In this document: one piece after another, positions 23,365 to 33,031 of the stretch | Position numbering within the stretch: position 1 is the first letter of the stretch | How the letters are laid out: each line of letters starts with the position of its first letter | NCBI GenBank assembly: GCA_024663395.1 | Contig: JANFAH010000008.1 | Coordinates: 124,001 to 188,000 of the forward strand | Length of the DNA stretch: 64,000 bases | From: Pisolithus tinctorius | Taxonomy: Eukaryota > Basidiomycota > Agaricomycetes > Boletales > Pisolithaceae | Direction: 5' to 3' | Program-made: the position numbers and the translations under genes | Notes under the pieces: generated by a model | Databases searched by the model: none | The model's input: the letters and a program-made list of their open reading frames with translations, nothing else | Told to the model about the DNA's origin: nothing

Positions 23365-24556
23365 CTTCAGCATCATCCCGATCATGACACTCACCCAACA
23401 ACCAAGCACCCACCCAAAACCCACCACCATACTCCCATACCCGAAAAACTTAACACTGAAACCATCAGAGCTTTGCCCAGCATGCCCAGCCAAAGACAGA
23501 CTAGAGCAATGGCAACCACATCCCAGCATAGTGCGATCATTGAACATGCCACCTGACTTCAGAGACAGGGTGCGAGAGGGTACCCTCAGAGGCTGGAATG
23601 AGAGCACCAGGGCATCTTATGGGGCAGGTCTGCTCGTATACCACATCTTCTGTGATAGCAGAAACATCATGGAGGAGGAGCAAGTGCCAGCAGACACTAA
23701 TTTAATATTGACTTTCATCTCCTTGCTGGCCAGGTCGTACTCAGGAAAAACCATACAAGGCTACATATACAGTGTGTGCACATGGCACACCCTCAATGGC
23801 CTACTGTGGATACTGCATGAAGACCAGATAGCGACTATGCTCAAAGGGGCCTCGAAGTTTGCCCCCCCCTCGTCCAAGCAAAAGCTATGCAGGCCCATCA
23901 CAGCACAAATGATTTGTGACATCCACAACCTCCTGCTGAAAGATGACCCCCTAGATACAGCAGTGTTCATGTGCCTAATGACCACTTTCTATGCAGCAGC
24001 CAGAGTAGGGGAGTTCATGCTCAAGCGTCTTGACACCTTCGACCTCACACTGCATATCACCCCCTCCAGGGTTCGAGAAGAGACAGATCACAATGGTCTG
24101 AAAACCACAGTGTTTTCCCTGCTGAGCATGAAGTCGAACCCCAATGGAGAGGAAGTAAATTGGGCGAAACAGTCAGGCTTGTCAGACCCACATGATGCTT
24201 ACCTCCAGCACCTGAGAATCAACAACCCACCTGTGGATGGCCCTCTCTTCGCCTACAAAAAGGACAGAGGCCACCGCCCCCTGACACAGTGGGCTTTTAT
24301 CTTGCACCTGAAGAAACTCACCAAAGCAGCAGGACATGAGCACATACATGGCCATGGACTTAGGATAGGAGCAACCCTGGAATACTTACTATGGGGAGTC
24401 CCCTTCGAAGTGATGAAGGTCAAAGGAAGATGGGCGAGTGACACCTTCCAACTTTACCTCCAGAAGCACAATCAGATACTCACCCCCTACATCCAAGCTA
24501 TGCCCTCAGAGACAGCTGCTGAGTTGGTCTGCATCACCATGCCCCCCGTACACTGA
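22763..24556 (+). CDS. Ngaro tyrosine recombinase (open frame)
   Basis: An uninterrupted 597-codon frame, overlapping the RNase H region in another frame; the recombinase proper is likely to start near 23380. Catalytic-type motifs: 'YAAARVGEF' (first Arg), 'HIHGHGLRIG' (His-x-x-Arg), 'GRWASDTFQLYLQKH' (Trp/His position and the Tyr nucleophile). It would integrate the circular DNA copy without making a target duplication, which agrees with the clean junction in the host gene. It is the only gene of the element without a stop, though decay at CpG may have changed residues. The upstream part of this frame is a shadow of RNase H. Confidence 0.8.
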   Translation: METNLSCPACNHADYSKNYSGGEQPYKHCPPSPSPSTTLPLTYKPFQMPAPVSVWRSPLERDGGLGSYTQTGREMRETSAGLRASHSNSSYATFSSSVPPLNLYRYSETTTESSRPGGKVGVTTSLRMKPSKGSTLSLPLPHTESSQTMYQANPTQQMARTGASIPPLNLYCPPSRSQPPSHTSFSILTTRAPGISQSNIDFSIIPIMTLTQQPSTHPKPTTILPYPKNLTLKPSELCPACPAKDRLEQWQPHPSIVRSLNMPPDFRDRVREGTLRGWNESTRASYGAGLLVYHIFCDSRNIMEEEQVPADTNLILTFISLLARSYSGKTIQGYIYSVCTWHTLNGLLWILHEDQIATMLKGASKFAPPSSKQKLCRPITAQMICDIHNLLLKDDPLDTAVFMCLMTTFYAAARVGEFMLKRLDTFDLTLHITPSRVREETDHNGLKTTVFSLLSMKSNPNGEEVNWAKQSGLSDPHDAYLQHLRINNPPVDGPLFAYKKDRGHRPLTQWAFILHLKKLTKAAGHEHIHGHGLRIGATLEYLLWGVPFEVMKVKGRWASDTFQLYLQKHNQILTPYIQAMPSETAAELVCITMPPVH

Positions 24557-24656
24557 AACCCCACAACCTGTGAGTTGGTACCACTGCCCTCCTAACATCC
24601 AGGGAGCCGAGCATCAGCTTGTTGCATTGGGCAAGCCCCTCCTAATGTCTGGGGTA

Positions 24657-24793
24657 TGCAGCTAATGCTTGTCTTACAGGTCCCTATCTCATCACAGCTG
24701 GGAGGCGCTCCATGCCTCCACCCACTCGCTTTTTCATTCCACACTATCCATAGTCATTTCCCCCAGCAGCTTACAATAGCGACACACAAAGAT
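24657..24793 (+). repeat. Ngaro split repeat B1
   Basis: A 137-bp segment from TGCAGCTAATGC to CACAAAGAT. It matches B2 (25078..25142 plus 26973..27048), which also totals 137 bp once a 4-bp duplication is discounted. Confidence 0.85.
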
Positions 24794-24937
24794 AGTGATT
24801 CTAGTATGTAGGAGGCATGACTAGTAATAGAATTTTGTCTTTGCATGAGTGGCTGTGCTGTGACATGCTCTGTCTTTCCTTCCCTCCACCATCATCAGCA
24901 TCTGGCCCACAGTGTGGGCCCCACTTTGCTCATTTTT
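24794..24937 (+). repeat. Ngaro split repeat A2
   Basis: A 144-bp copy of A1 placed directly after B1, as in the B1-A2-B2 right end of Ngaro-type elements. Confidence 0.85.
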
Positions 24938-25077
24938 TGCCTGCCCACTGCACCACAGGATTCCATGGATCCAAAGGACCCACAGAATCTCCACCTCGCT
25001 TGACTTGCAAAGCTGCTGTGCTGAGACAGAGGCCTAAAGGGATGTGCACCACACATTGTGAGGTGCCCCACCCACCC

Positions 25078-27048
25078 TGCAGCTAACACTTGTCTTACAG
25101 GTCCCTATCTCATCATGGCTGGGAGGTGCTCCACACCTCCACTGTGAGTCAAAGTGTAGAAAGCTGGTATAAACCAAACAAATCCAACACCAAAGACAAA
25201 TAAAGTGTGAGTGGTGGTGTGCCTCCATGGAACCTGGAGTGCAGAAAAACCTGAATGTGTGGGGGGGGTTTCAAGTAGAGGGCTCCTGGCACAAGTCATC
25301 AATGAGTTATGCAGGAGTAGATGAGTGAGTGATGACTGGATGGGGGATGCTGAATAGAGTGATGAGCTTCAATAGGATGTGCTCCTAGTGCAAGTCAATG
25401 ATGAGTTATGCAGGAGAAGATGAATGACTAAGCAAAAGTTGCTGACTAAGCACTGATGATACTGATGAAGGCAGATAGACCCCTTCATGGAGCCTCAACT
25501 ACCAATGATATGATGAAGACAGATAGACTCTTCTGAATGAGCCTCAACTGTCAACAATGAGTTGTGCCTGAGAGAGCTGAACTGACTGCTGAGTGACTTC
25601 TGGATTGCTTCTGATTGCTTGTGGGTAGCTAAGTACATGGGGGTTTATATACTGTGGGGGGAGCACAGCTTGTGACAAACAAGGCACAAACACTTGGTAA
25701 GTAATGAGTAAGGACTGAGTAATCATGATGAGTAAGTGAGAAATGAAAAGTAAGCAAGCAAAGAAGATTGGTAAGTATTGGCAATGAATGAGTCAAGGAT
25801 AGTCAAAATATCACAGAGTGAGTCAAATGGAGTCAGAAACTGAGTAAGTGCACTGATATCACATTAGGGGGTGGTGATGCAAGTCAGATCTCAGCAGAGA
25901 CATCTCTAGATCCAAAGATGGCATGACAGATGGACAGTGTTTCCAGACAAGGAAGTATTAATTCCAGAATTGAAGGGCATGAGTCAGGTGTCAAAGAGGG
26001 CTAAGACATTGGGGGTCTGTGGGGCAATGGGAGCATAAGTGATCATGTCTCCCACCCTTCCATCCTCTCAGCAAAGTTAACAAAAACTTCATGGATGGGG
26101 CTCTGATGGAGGAGGAGGAGAAGGGGGAATGTCTTCTGCTGGATCTTGCAGTAAGAAGGCAAGATGCACATCATACTTGTCATGAATGCGATCTGGGAGG
26201 CTGGAGAACAGTAGATTATGCTGCAGCTGTCACAATGTGGGAAGAATGATGGACGAGACCGGAACAAAGATGGTGCAGGGAGCAGGGAGGAACAATCCAT
26301 ATGCTTCATCAACTGGGGAGACTGAAATGACCACATAAGACCTTTCTAACTGAGTGACAGACCTGAGGTGACCAAAGAATGTCCTTCTGGAAGTCATACT
26401 GACATGGAGAACATGCTGACCAAGCTGCATGGGATGAGACAGGGCTGACAACAATGGGATGAACCAGGGGGCTTCAGGACGGAAGCTGGTGGGAATGCCT
26501 GGCAGGTATATGTAGCCACTGTCTCTGGCAAATGAGACAAGCAAGATGATTGATGAAGAGGTGGCCATGATTGATGGACTTAGTGAAATGAGTGTCTGAT
26601 GGATGGAGTGCTGTAGAAATGCGTAGGGTGTGAGGATCCTCTCCAAATTTGGAAGGTAGAATCATGTGGCTGAGCACTTCAAGCGAGTGTGAGAATGGAG
26701 TCGATATCTTTGGAAATGGTGGAGATATGATGAAAACTGGAATGCCATACATGGGCACTAAAAACCTTTAATGCATGCTTAACTTGCTTCCTCTTTTCTC
26801 TTTCACACTGATGACTCATTCTTGTGCAAAGGATGACTGTTAACATCCAGCAGTCTTTCTATGCATGAGGCCTTTAGTCTTCATCTGCATGGCATGGGCA
26901 TTGTGTGCAACTTGTCAATGAGTTAGGCAGAGTCAGCTGTAACCATGTCCACAACACCTTTGGTGTGTGACACTGCCCACTCACTTTTTCATTCCACACT
27001 ATCCATAGTCATTTCCCCCAGCAGCTTACAATAGCAACATGCAAAGAT
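25078..27048 (+). repeat. Ngaro split repeat B2, interrupted by an LTR
   Basis: The two parts, 25078..25142 and 26973..27048, together repeat B1. The last bases GCAAAGAT meet the host codon GAC at 27049, defining the right end of the element. Confidence 0.85.
25143..26972. mobile_element. 1.83-kb LTR-type element (family L1830), nested in Ngaro B2
   Basis: Runs from TGTGAGTCAAAG to GTGTGTGACA, so it has TG...CA ends like an LTR, and closely matches 46356..48215 (1860 bp) and the 3' part at 34817..35235. No internal genes flank it, so it is best read as a solo LTR. Flanks are CCAC on the left and CTGC on the right; both can derive from an original CCGC by CpG decay on opposite strands, giving a 4-bp duplication. 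On the minus strand TATATAAACCCCC occurs near 25650, which could be the promoter and would set the LTR orientation to minus. It is CpG-poor throughout. Confidence 0.75.
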
Positions 27049-28452
27049 GACATTTTTCTCATCCTCAAGTTCATGTCTCTTGTGCTGGGTGGCATTGTGG
27101 ATGGCATCTCTGCTGTGTGGCCCCTTCATGCATCCTTCTATGACTTCCTGATGGATTGTTCACGGAGTGGTATCTACTTCATTGATACCTCCAGCACACA
27201 ACATACAAAAGACCTAGCATTTGCTGCATTGCAGATTCTTTGTGATAATATTCAATTCACCATCTGTGGATTGGAAAGCTCCTACTTTGCCAATGCTGAT
27301 GTTGCAGATCTGTTGGATAGAATCAAGAACAACATTCCACACCATCTCTGCTACTCCAGTCAATTCTGGGCACAGCATCTACAGAAGACAGGATTTGACT
27401 TGGAACTTGCATTGCAAGTGAAGGCTTTTGTTGGAAGTGAAAAAATTATGTTCTGGCTGGAGATAATAACCTTGCTGGGGGTGGTTGGAAAGGGTTTGGA
27501 TGCTCTTGCCACTGTTGCAAAATGGCTACATGTGAGTACTTCATGTGCAGTATTTGATGACATCTAACACAATGAAGGGCCAAGATGGCTTCAAGGATAC
27601 ATTGGCATTGGTAGAAGATGGAATCAAGTTGGTTCAGAACTTTGGCAGTGTGATATTGCACAGCACCCCACACATTTATATCTCAGCATTGCCATTTATG
27701 CCTCCAGATGCATTGTTATCAGCAATGCTCTTGCCAACATTCTCAGGTCTGGCTGGAGTTGCTGTAGGAGGGTTGAAAGGGTGGCCAGTTGGACAGCAGC
27801 TACTGCATGGCCATACTTTGGGGGTTCAATCAGTTGCATTCTCCCCTGATGGGAGGAGGATTGTCTCAGGCTCAAGGGACAAGACTGTGAGGGTGTGGGA
27901 TGTCAAGGGAGGTGTACAGATTGGCATCCCTCTTGAGGGCCATGCTTCTGGTGTCATTTCAGTTGCATTCTCCCCTAATGGGAAGAGGATTATTTCAGGC
28001 TCTTTGGATAACACTGAGGGTCTAGGAGAGTGACAAGTTGACACTGATTGCATCCCACCCCTCCAGTGCACTTCAACCATTCCCTCCTGTGGATGGTATG
28101 TGACTCCACCTTTTATCTATCCTTATTTCATTTAATGAGAAGTGCAGATGTCAAGAGATATCCTATTTGCTTTTCATTGGGCCCCTCACATGCACTGCAT
28201 AACAGTGATCCACTCATTGATGGGTTCATGCAACAGGAGGCTGAGCTGGGCAAAGCAGTTGAGTTACATGATGATGGCTGGATCAGAGGCCCAAAGGGAC
28301 AACTACTAATTTGGATCCCCCTCAAACTTAGGAGTCCATTTTATTCAATGTGGACTGTAGCAGTCATTCCTAGAGGCTGTTGCACAGAGTTGGACTTGAG
28401 TCAGATGGTCCATGGCAAGGAGTGGTGCAAATGTTTCCATTCTGATGAATGA
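27049..28452 (+). pseudogene. NACHT-WD40 protein, 3' half, CpG-depleted
   Basis: Continues in phase from 19413. The segment 'VWPLHASFYDFL', 'CGLESSY' and 'NIPHHLCYS' is the standard region after the NACHT module of basidiomycete NLR-like proteins. After a short GTGAGT intron near 27534 the frame reads to WD40 repeats: 'GVQSVAFSPDGRRIVSGS' and 'GVISVAFSPNGKRIISGS'. Only two blades remain, and the second ends abnormally before its 'VW' core, reaching a stop near 28031. The family C-terminal cap ('FSLGPSHAL', 'DDGWIRGPKG', 'LDLSQMVHG') then appears at 28160..28452. By eye there is one CpG in 27061..28440. A decayed gene end with a contracted repeat array; not functional while split. Confidence 0.8.
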
Positions 28453-29288
28453 AAGATGTTTTATTGTATTTCAATGTTGGGTATACCTGCTGCTGTACTG
28501 CCACATACTAGTTCATCCCCCATATATTTCCAATTATCATTTTACCCTGCTAATTACACTGATGTCCTCTGATATCACATACCACATGTTATCACATCCC
28601 ACTTTCAATCACACTTCATGATGTGCTACCTAATGAGAAGTACATATTGCAGCTAGGCACATGCATAATGATTCACCAGGGGGATCCCTTATCTAGTAAC
28701 CATGCCCCCAGCCAATATTCTGTCCCACCTCTCTGCCCCCTCTTTGGCATCTACAAACTCACAGTGCCCACTACCTGCAATCATTTTTCCCAGAAAGCTG
28801 TTGCATACTGTCAAAAGATCTTGAGCCCTGTGTCATCTCCCTGGTCATGACCCTTACCCAGGTGATGTGCTTACACCACTCCAGCACCTCATCATATACA
28901 GCTCTTTTTTCATTTCTTGTACCATTTCCTCTTGATTCTGGTAGATCAGCACATTGAATTTGTGGTATGGTCATTGTTCTCAATGTTTGATGTAGCCATA
29001 GAGATGGCAGTGTTGGAAAAGCTCAACAGTCTTGCTGTAGCCAGTTGCTGGAAATCACTACTTGCACTAGTCCTGATCCCACATGATGATGCCAATGAAG
29101 AGGGCTGAGTGCACAAGATTTGTGGATATTGCACCTGTGATTCTCCATGATCTGACTTGGGCATCATCAGCTTCCTGAGTCTGTCATCCCCTGTCATCTT
29201 GTCTTATCTTATCATAGTTATCTCATCTAATCTTGACACAAGGTTCTACATGCTTCTGGACCTTTCTTTTACTTATGTATATGCTGTG
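28453..29288. other. Unassigned CpG-poor stretch
   Basis: No recognisable gene. A short frame at 28917..29108 (+) has a helical, possibly C-terminal look but no motif. The stretch ends at the left border of a solo LTR. Confidence 0.2.
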
Positions 29289-30023
29289 TGTCAAGTCTGG
29301 GCCTACTCTGACCAACTCTGATGCTAGACAAGGTCTGGGGAGAGGTACAGAAGCAAGTCTGACACAGAAGAACAGAACTCCAACTGGCAGAGTGTTGGCA
29401 GGGATGAAGTCCACTGAGACAGAGGTGGAGTGGAGTGAGGGCATTGGGTTTAGCTTGTGTGCTGCCCCCTTGCATGATTGCAGCCCTTGTATTTCAGAGG
29501 TAGAGAACAGATGGACAGTCAGAGGTAACTCTGACAGACAGAAGACAGAGAGAGAATGAGTAGGAACTAAGTTGATATTTGTACTGAAGAACAGTGGAGT
29601 ATGATACATGCTTTTATACCACTATGGAGGTACAGTAATTGGAATTGGAACTGACATACAGGGACTGGTAAATTTTCAAGTAAAAACTTCCTAGACAATG
29701 AATGAAGGGAAGGCAGAAAACATATGACAGGTAACATAGAAAAAACCAAAAAGGAAACAGTCCAGGTGCTGGACCATGCAGTGTGCACACTGCAGAGTAC
29801 CTGACTGTGTGCTGTCAAGGGCAAGTCTGAAGGGAGGTCACATGATCCCTCAGAGAATGGCCCATGTGGTCTGATGGTAGACCAGTGCAAGTCTGACAGC
29901 AGTCAGAGTGGAGAAGGTTTGCAAGTGACAGAGGGTGGGTGGAGTTGGTGCAGAGTGAGTGAACAACTGGTGGAGAAGGGTGTGGAGTGAGTGAGGACTT
30001 AGGATAAATGCATGGTCATGACA
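29289..30023. repeat. 735-bp solo LTR (family L735), copy 1
   Basis: Runs TGTCAAGTCTGG to GGTCATGACA and aligns end to end with 55046..55780, also 735 bp. TG...CA ends and lack of internal genes indicate a solo LTR. The flanks (ctgtg and atgtt) do not form a clean duplication, so this copy may be rearranged or diverged. CpG is almost absent; the other copy still has a few. Confidence 0.75.
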
Positions 30024-30309
30024 ATGTTTCCTTACATTTCCCCATGATGTCACTGGTGGTATCATGAACACTGCTTTGGCTACATGCACTTCACATGCAT
30101 AGGGACATCTCTGTAATGTAAAGGATTGTAATACATTACACTGCAAGCATTTCACAAATCTTCATGACAAAACATGTTGAAAAAAATTGAAAGAAGAGAT
30201 ACCATATTATTTGGGATGTTTTCACACAAAACATCCAAGAGTAATGTTTTATTTTCTCTGCATGTCCTACCTGTAAACATTAATTGATGGTAATGACCAT
30301 TGACTTCTA

Positions 30310-30700
30310 GTTGAAGAAAATGTGTCATTGCTCATGGTTGTCCTTCAAGACATCCTGTGGGGCAGCAAGAGATCTGATGTTAGTCCCCAGGAGTTGCTGA
30401 AGCAACTACAAAGAAGGTGGAAGAGTTGGGACAGGGGGCAGTGAGTCAAGGTATCATTGGTCCTGTTGTCAGAAGCCATTCTGAAATTTGTTTTTGGAAA
30501 GTGATGACAAGGTAGTAATGCACAATGAACTACAGTATTTAAATGCATGCATCTGAGTTTTTGATTGTACCTTGGGTAACAAGGTGGGGTTGTCACTGAC
30601 CACTCAGCACAATTTCAGTTCATCATCATGGAAAGAATGTATGTAATCTCTTGACTTCTTCTACATCCTCAAAATGGTGGAAACTATATCAGTGGCAATT
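30310..30700 (-). pseudogene. CpG-decayed duplicate of questin-oxidase-like promoter and first exon
   Basis: On the minus strand this segment aligns with the promoter and start of the gene at 58502: shared blocks include 'actaatatagttcccgcc' (here 'actgatatagtttccacc'), 'gattacatac(g/a)ttctttc', 'gaaattgtgctgagt', 'gacaacccc', 'aaggtac(g/a)atcaaaaac', 'aaatactgta' and 'aaaacaaatttcagaatgg', the last including the start codon. The first codons read 'MASDNRTND', compared with 'MVSDNNRTV' in the intact gene. Most differences are CpG to TpG or CpA, with small indels. Homology is lost shortly after the first exon. No other exons of this copy were found nearby. Confidence 0.75.
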
Positions 30701-31448
30701 GATTGGCTGTGACAGGGTGAGTTCCCTCACAAGAAGCTGAGTGGGTGTGAACATGATGTGATGACAGAAAAAATGTCCATCTGAAGTGATTAATTGTTGG
30801 TGATGGAGCTGCCTCTGCAGAATTGCTATGAAACACTTCTGCAGGGGTTGCACCATATGCTGATGGGATGCAGCCTCTGTGAAGTAGCACATCAGTTCTC
30901 CTGCAACACTTTAGTGGCAGCTGATGAGCTGGTCAATATGGGGTTTAAGTTTTAGCACACCATGTGTATTCCCTGAGCCTCCCTCAAATAGAGATCTTCT
31001 GGCCAGTTCTTCCTGAGTGATAACCTCCAATGAGACCCATATGACTAAACACACTTAGCACAAGAAATTTGCAGTGGTGGTGAAGCAGCCTTGCCAACTG
31101 TGGTGGGTGCACACATGTGACTGCTGAGGCTGGAAACCCTGTGATGTCACCACCATCAGGTCCCCCTCAGCCACCATCAGCCACCTTGGTCCCATTGGCC
31201 CCCTTGCCAGCATTGTTGGCATGGCTGGGCATGCTGTATGTGGATGCATCCCATCGGCAATAGCATGATTGAGCCCAATTGGGCTCCATTTCCCCAGCTT
31301 GGAAGCTTCCACAGGATTGCACTGTGTCATAGGTAGTGGGGACACTACAGCTGAGTGCCTCATGCATAGGCACTGGGTTTGAGTACTGAGTATACACACA
31401 TCACCCATTTTGTTACATATGATCTCTACATGCTGTACATAAGTACTG
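30701..31448. other. Unassigned CpG-poor stretch
   Basis: Short overlapping frames on the minus strand (for example 31055..31408) carry no recognisable motif. The stretch ends at the outer border of the foldback element. Confidence 0.2.
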
Positions 31449-32146
31449 CAGTGAGGGACAAAAGCATTGCAATGTTTGTGAGGTGTGACTTGCTGCTGAT
31501 GTAGCTCAGGCTATTTGGCACAGATAATTGTGATACCTATACCATTGGAAAGGGGTGACTCTAAGCTTTCCAGAGCACCAAGGTTAAGTCCAAACAAAGC
31601 AATACATGCTGAGATACACCCTATTCTTTTTGAAAAGTCCATTGCAATGCTTTTGTCCCTGACTGGTGAAATAGTGAAAAGTGACCTTTTGATGGGATTG
31701 AGGGCATGAAGGATGGGAAAATATGATTACATAATAAACCACATGATCTTCCAGATGATTTGTCAGCATGTAAACAATGACAGACATTGGACTTGTACCA
31801 TTACCCCTCCCTCTTTTACCACAACTCATGAAATCATCTCTCTAGCTCACATGGTCATTTGCTCAAGGAATTCTTATCAAATACTGGTGGCCACCACAGT
31901 GCCATCACCATCAGTATAACATGCTCTCAGGACCATCAGTCCCTTAAAAAACCTGCTGTCAGTCATTCCCTGGACTGTTTCCCCCCCATGCCTGATGTGT
32001 TCTAGGGCTAATCAGTACTTGGAAGGCTGAAAATGTTATGGAGGTCAATCTGGCACTCCAGAACATGATGGACAAACTAGCCCCCTCTCAACCAATGCAT
32101 TTCTGGCACAGGAACACTGGTATGGAAGTTAGGGCAAGACAAAATC
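31449..32146 (+). repeat. Foldback left arm
   Basis: Inverted partner of 32334..33031; central part identical, ends slightly diverged. Confidence 0.85.
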
Positions 32147-32333
32147 CTTTTTACCCTTGGGTGTCATCAGAAGGATATGCTACTGAACTGCCATGGAGCA
32201 GAATCCTGTGCTTCCATCTGGCCCTGAATATTGCCTTTGGTCACATATGACCAAATAATCCTTCCCCAGTCATCTACAGTTCAGATCAGAGCAAGATCTA
32301 GTGAACCCTCTTATGGTGCTCAGAGCACAAGGA

Positions 32334-33031
32334 GGTTTTGTCTCACCCCAACTTCCATACCAGTGTTCCTGTGCCAGAAATGCATTGGTTGAGAGGGGGC
32401 TAGTTTGTCCATCATGTTCTGGAGTGCCAGATTGACCTCCATAACATTTTCAGCCTTCCAAGTACTGATTAGTCCTAGAACACATCAGGCATGGGGGGGA
32501 AACAGTCCAGGGAATGACTGACAGCAGGTTTTTTAAGGGACTGATGGTCCTGAGAGCATGTTATACTGATGGTGATGGCACTGTGGTGGCCACCAGTATT
32601 TGATAAGAATTCCTTGAGCAAATGACCATGTGAGCTAGAGAGATGATTTCATGAGTTGTGGTAAAAGAGGGAGGGGTAATGGTACAAGTCCAATGTCTGT
32701 CATTGTTTACATGCTGACAAATCATCTGGAAGATCATGTGGTTTATTATGTAATCATATTTTCCCATCCTTCATGCCCTCAATCCCATCAAAAGGTCACT
32801 TTTCACTATTTCACCAGTCAGGGACAAAAGCATTGCAATGGACTTTTCAAAAAGAATAGGGTGTATCTCAGCATGTATTGCTTTGTTTGGACTTAACCTT
32901 GGTGCTCTGGAAAGCTTAGAGTCACCCCTTTCCAACGGTATAGGTATCATGATTATCTGTGCTGAATAGCCTGAGCTACATCAGCAGCAAGTCACCCCTC
33001 ACAAACATTGCAATGCTTTTATCCCTTGCTG
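32334..33031 (-). repeat. Foldback right arm
   Basis: Inverted partner of 31449..32146. Confidence 0.85.

Larger units (their letters stand above)
19414..27048 (+). mobile_element. Ngaro/DIRS-like tyrosine-recombinase retrotransposon with nested LTR
   Basis: A 7635-bp insertion in the NACHT-WD40 gene; removing it restores a continuous frame through 'DQY' and 'DIFL' with no target duplication, as expected for integration by a tyrosine recombinase. It has the split direct repeat order A1 - genes - B1 - A2 - B2 typical of Ngaro-type elements: A1 19414..19557, B1 24657..24793, A2 24794..24937, B2 25078..27048. B2 is split by a 1830-bp LTR-type insertion; without it the element is about 5.8 kb. 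Genes in order: Gag-like, zinc knuckle, reverse transcriptase plus RNase H, and tyrosine recombinase in an overlapping frame. Most stops are TGA. CpG is kept in A1 but lost in A2, and kept in part in B1 but lost in B2. Confidence 0.85.
31449..33031. mobile_element. Foldback element: two ~698-bp inverted arms around a ~190-bp spacer
   Basis: The left arm (31449..32146) and right arm (32334..33031) are inverted copies; 31584..31919 and 32561..32896 encode identical 81- and 68-residue shadow frames, so that stretch matches exactly. The outer ends read CAGTGAGGGACAAAAGCATT and, inverted, CAGCAAGGGATAAAAGCATT, each followed by GCAATG. A TA lies next to the right end and near the left end, hinting at a Tc1/mariner-type non-autonomous element. 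No transposase is encoded. Transcribed through, it would give a long double-stranded RNA hairpin. A diverged single arm is present at 34427..34816. Confidence 0.8.

Noticed and set aside
24585..25140. Simple tandem duplication after the recombinase gene
   Set aside because: The order and lengths match the A1-B1-A2-B2 split repeats of Ngaro-type elements, with A1 at the other end; not an independent duplication.
25143..26972. Minus-strand frames in L1830 as a standard gene
   Set aside because: They are conserved between copies but show no family motif, and copy similarity alone explains the conservation; kept only as a finding.
31584..32896. Identical 81- and 68-residue frames in the foldback as genes
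   Set aside because: They are identical because the arms are inverted copies; there is no codon or motif evidence that they are translated.
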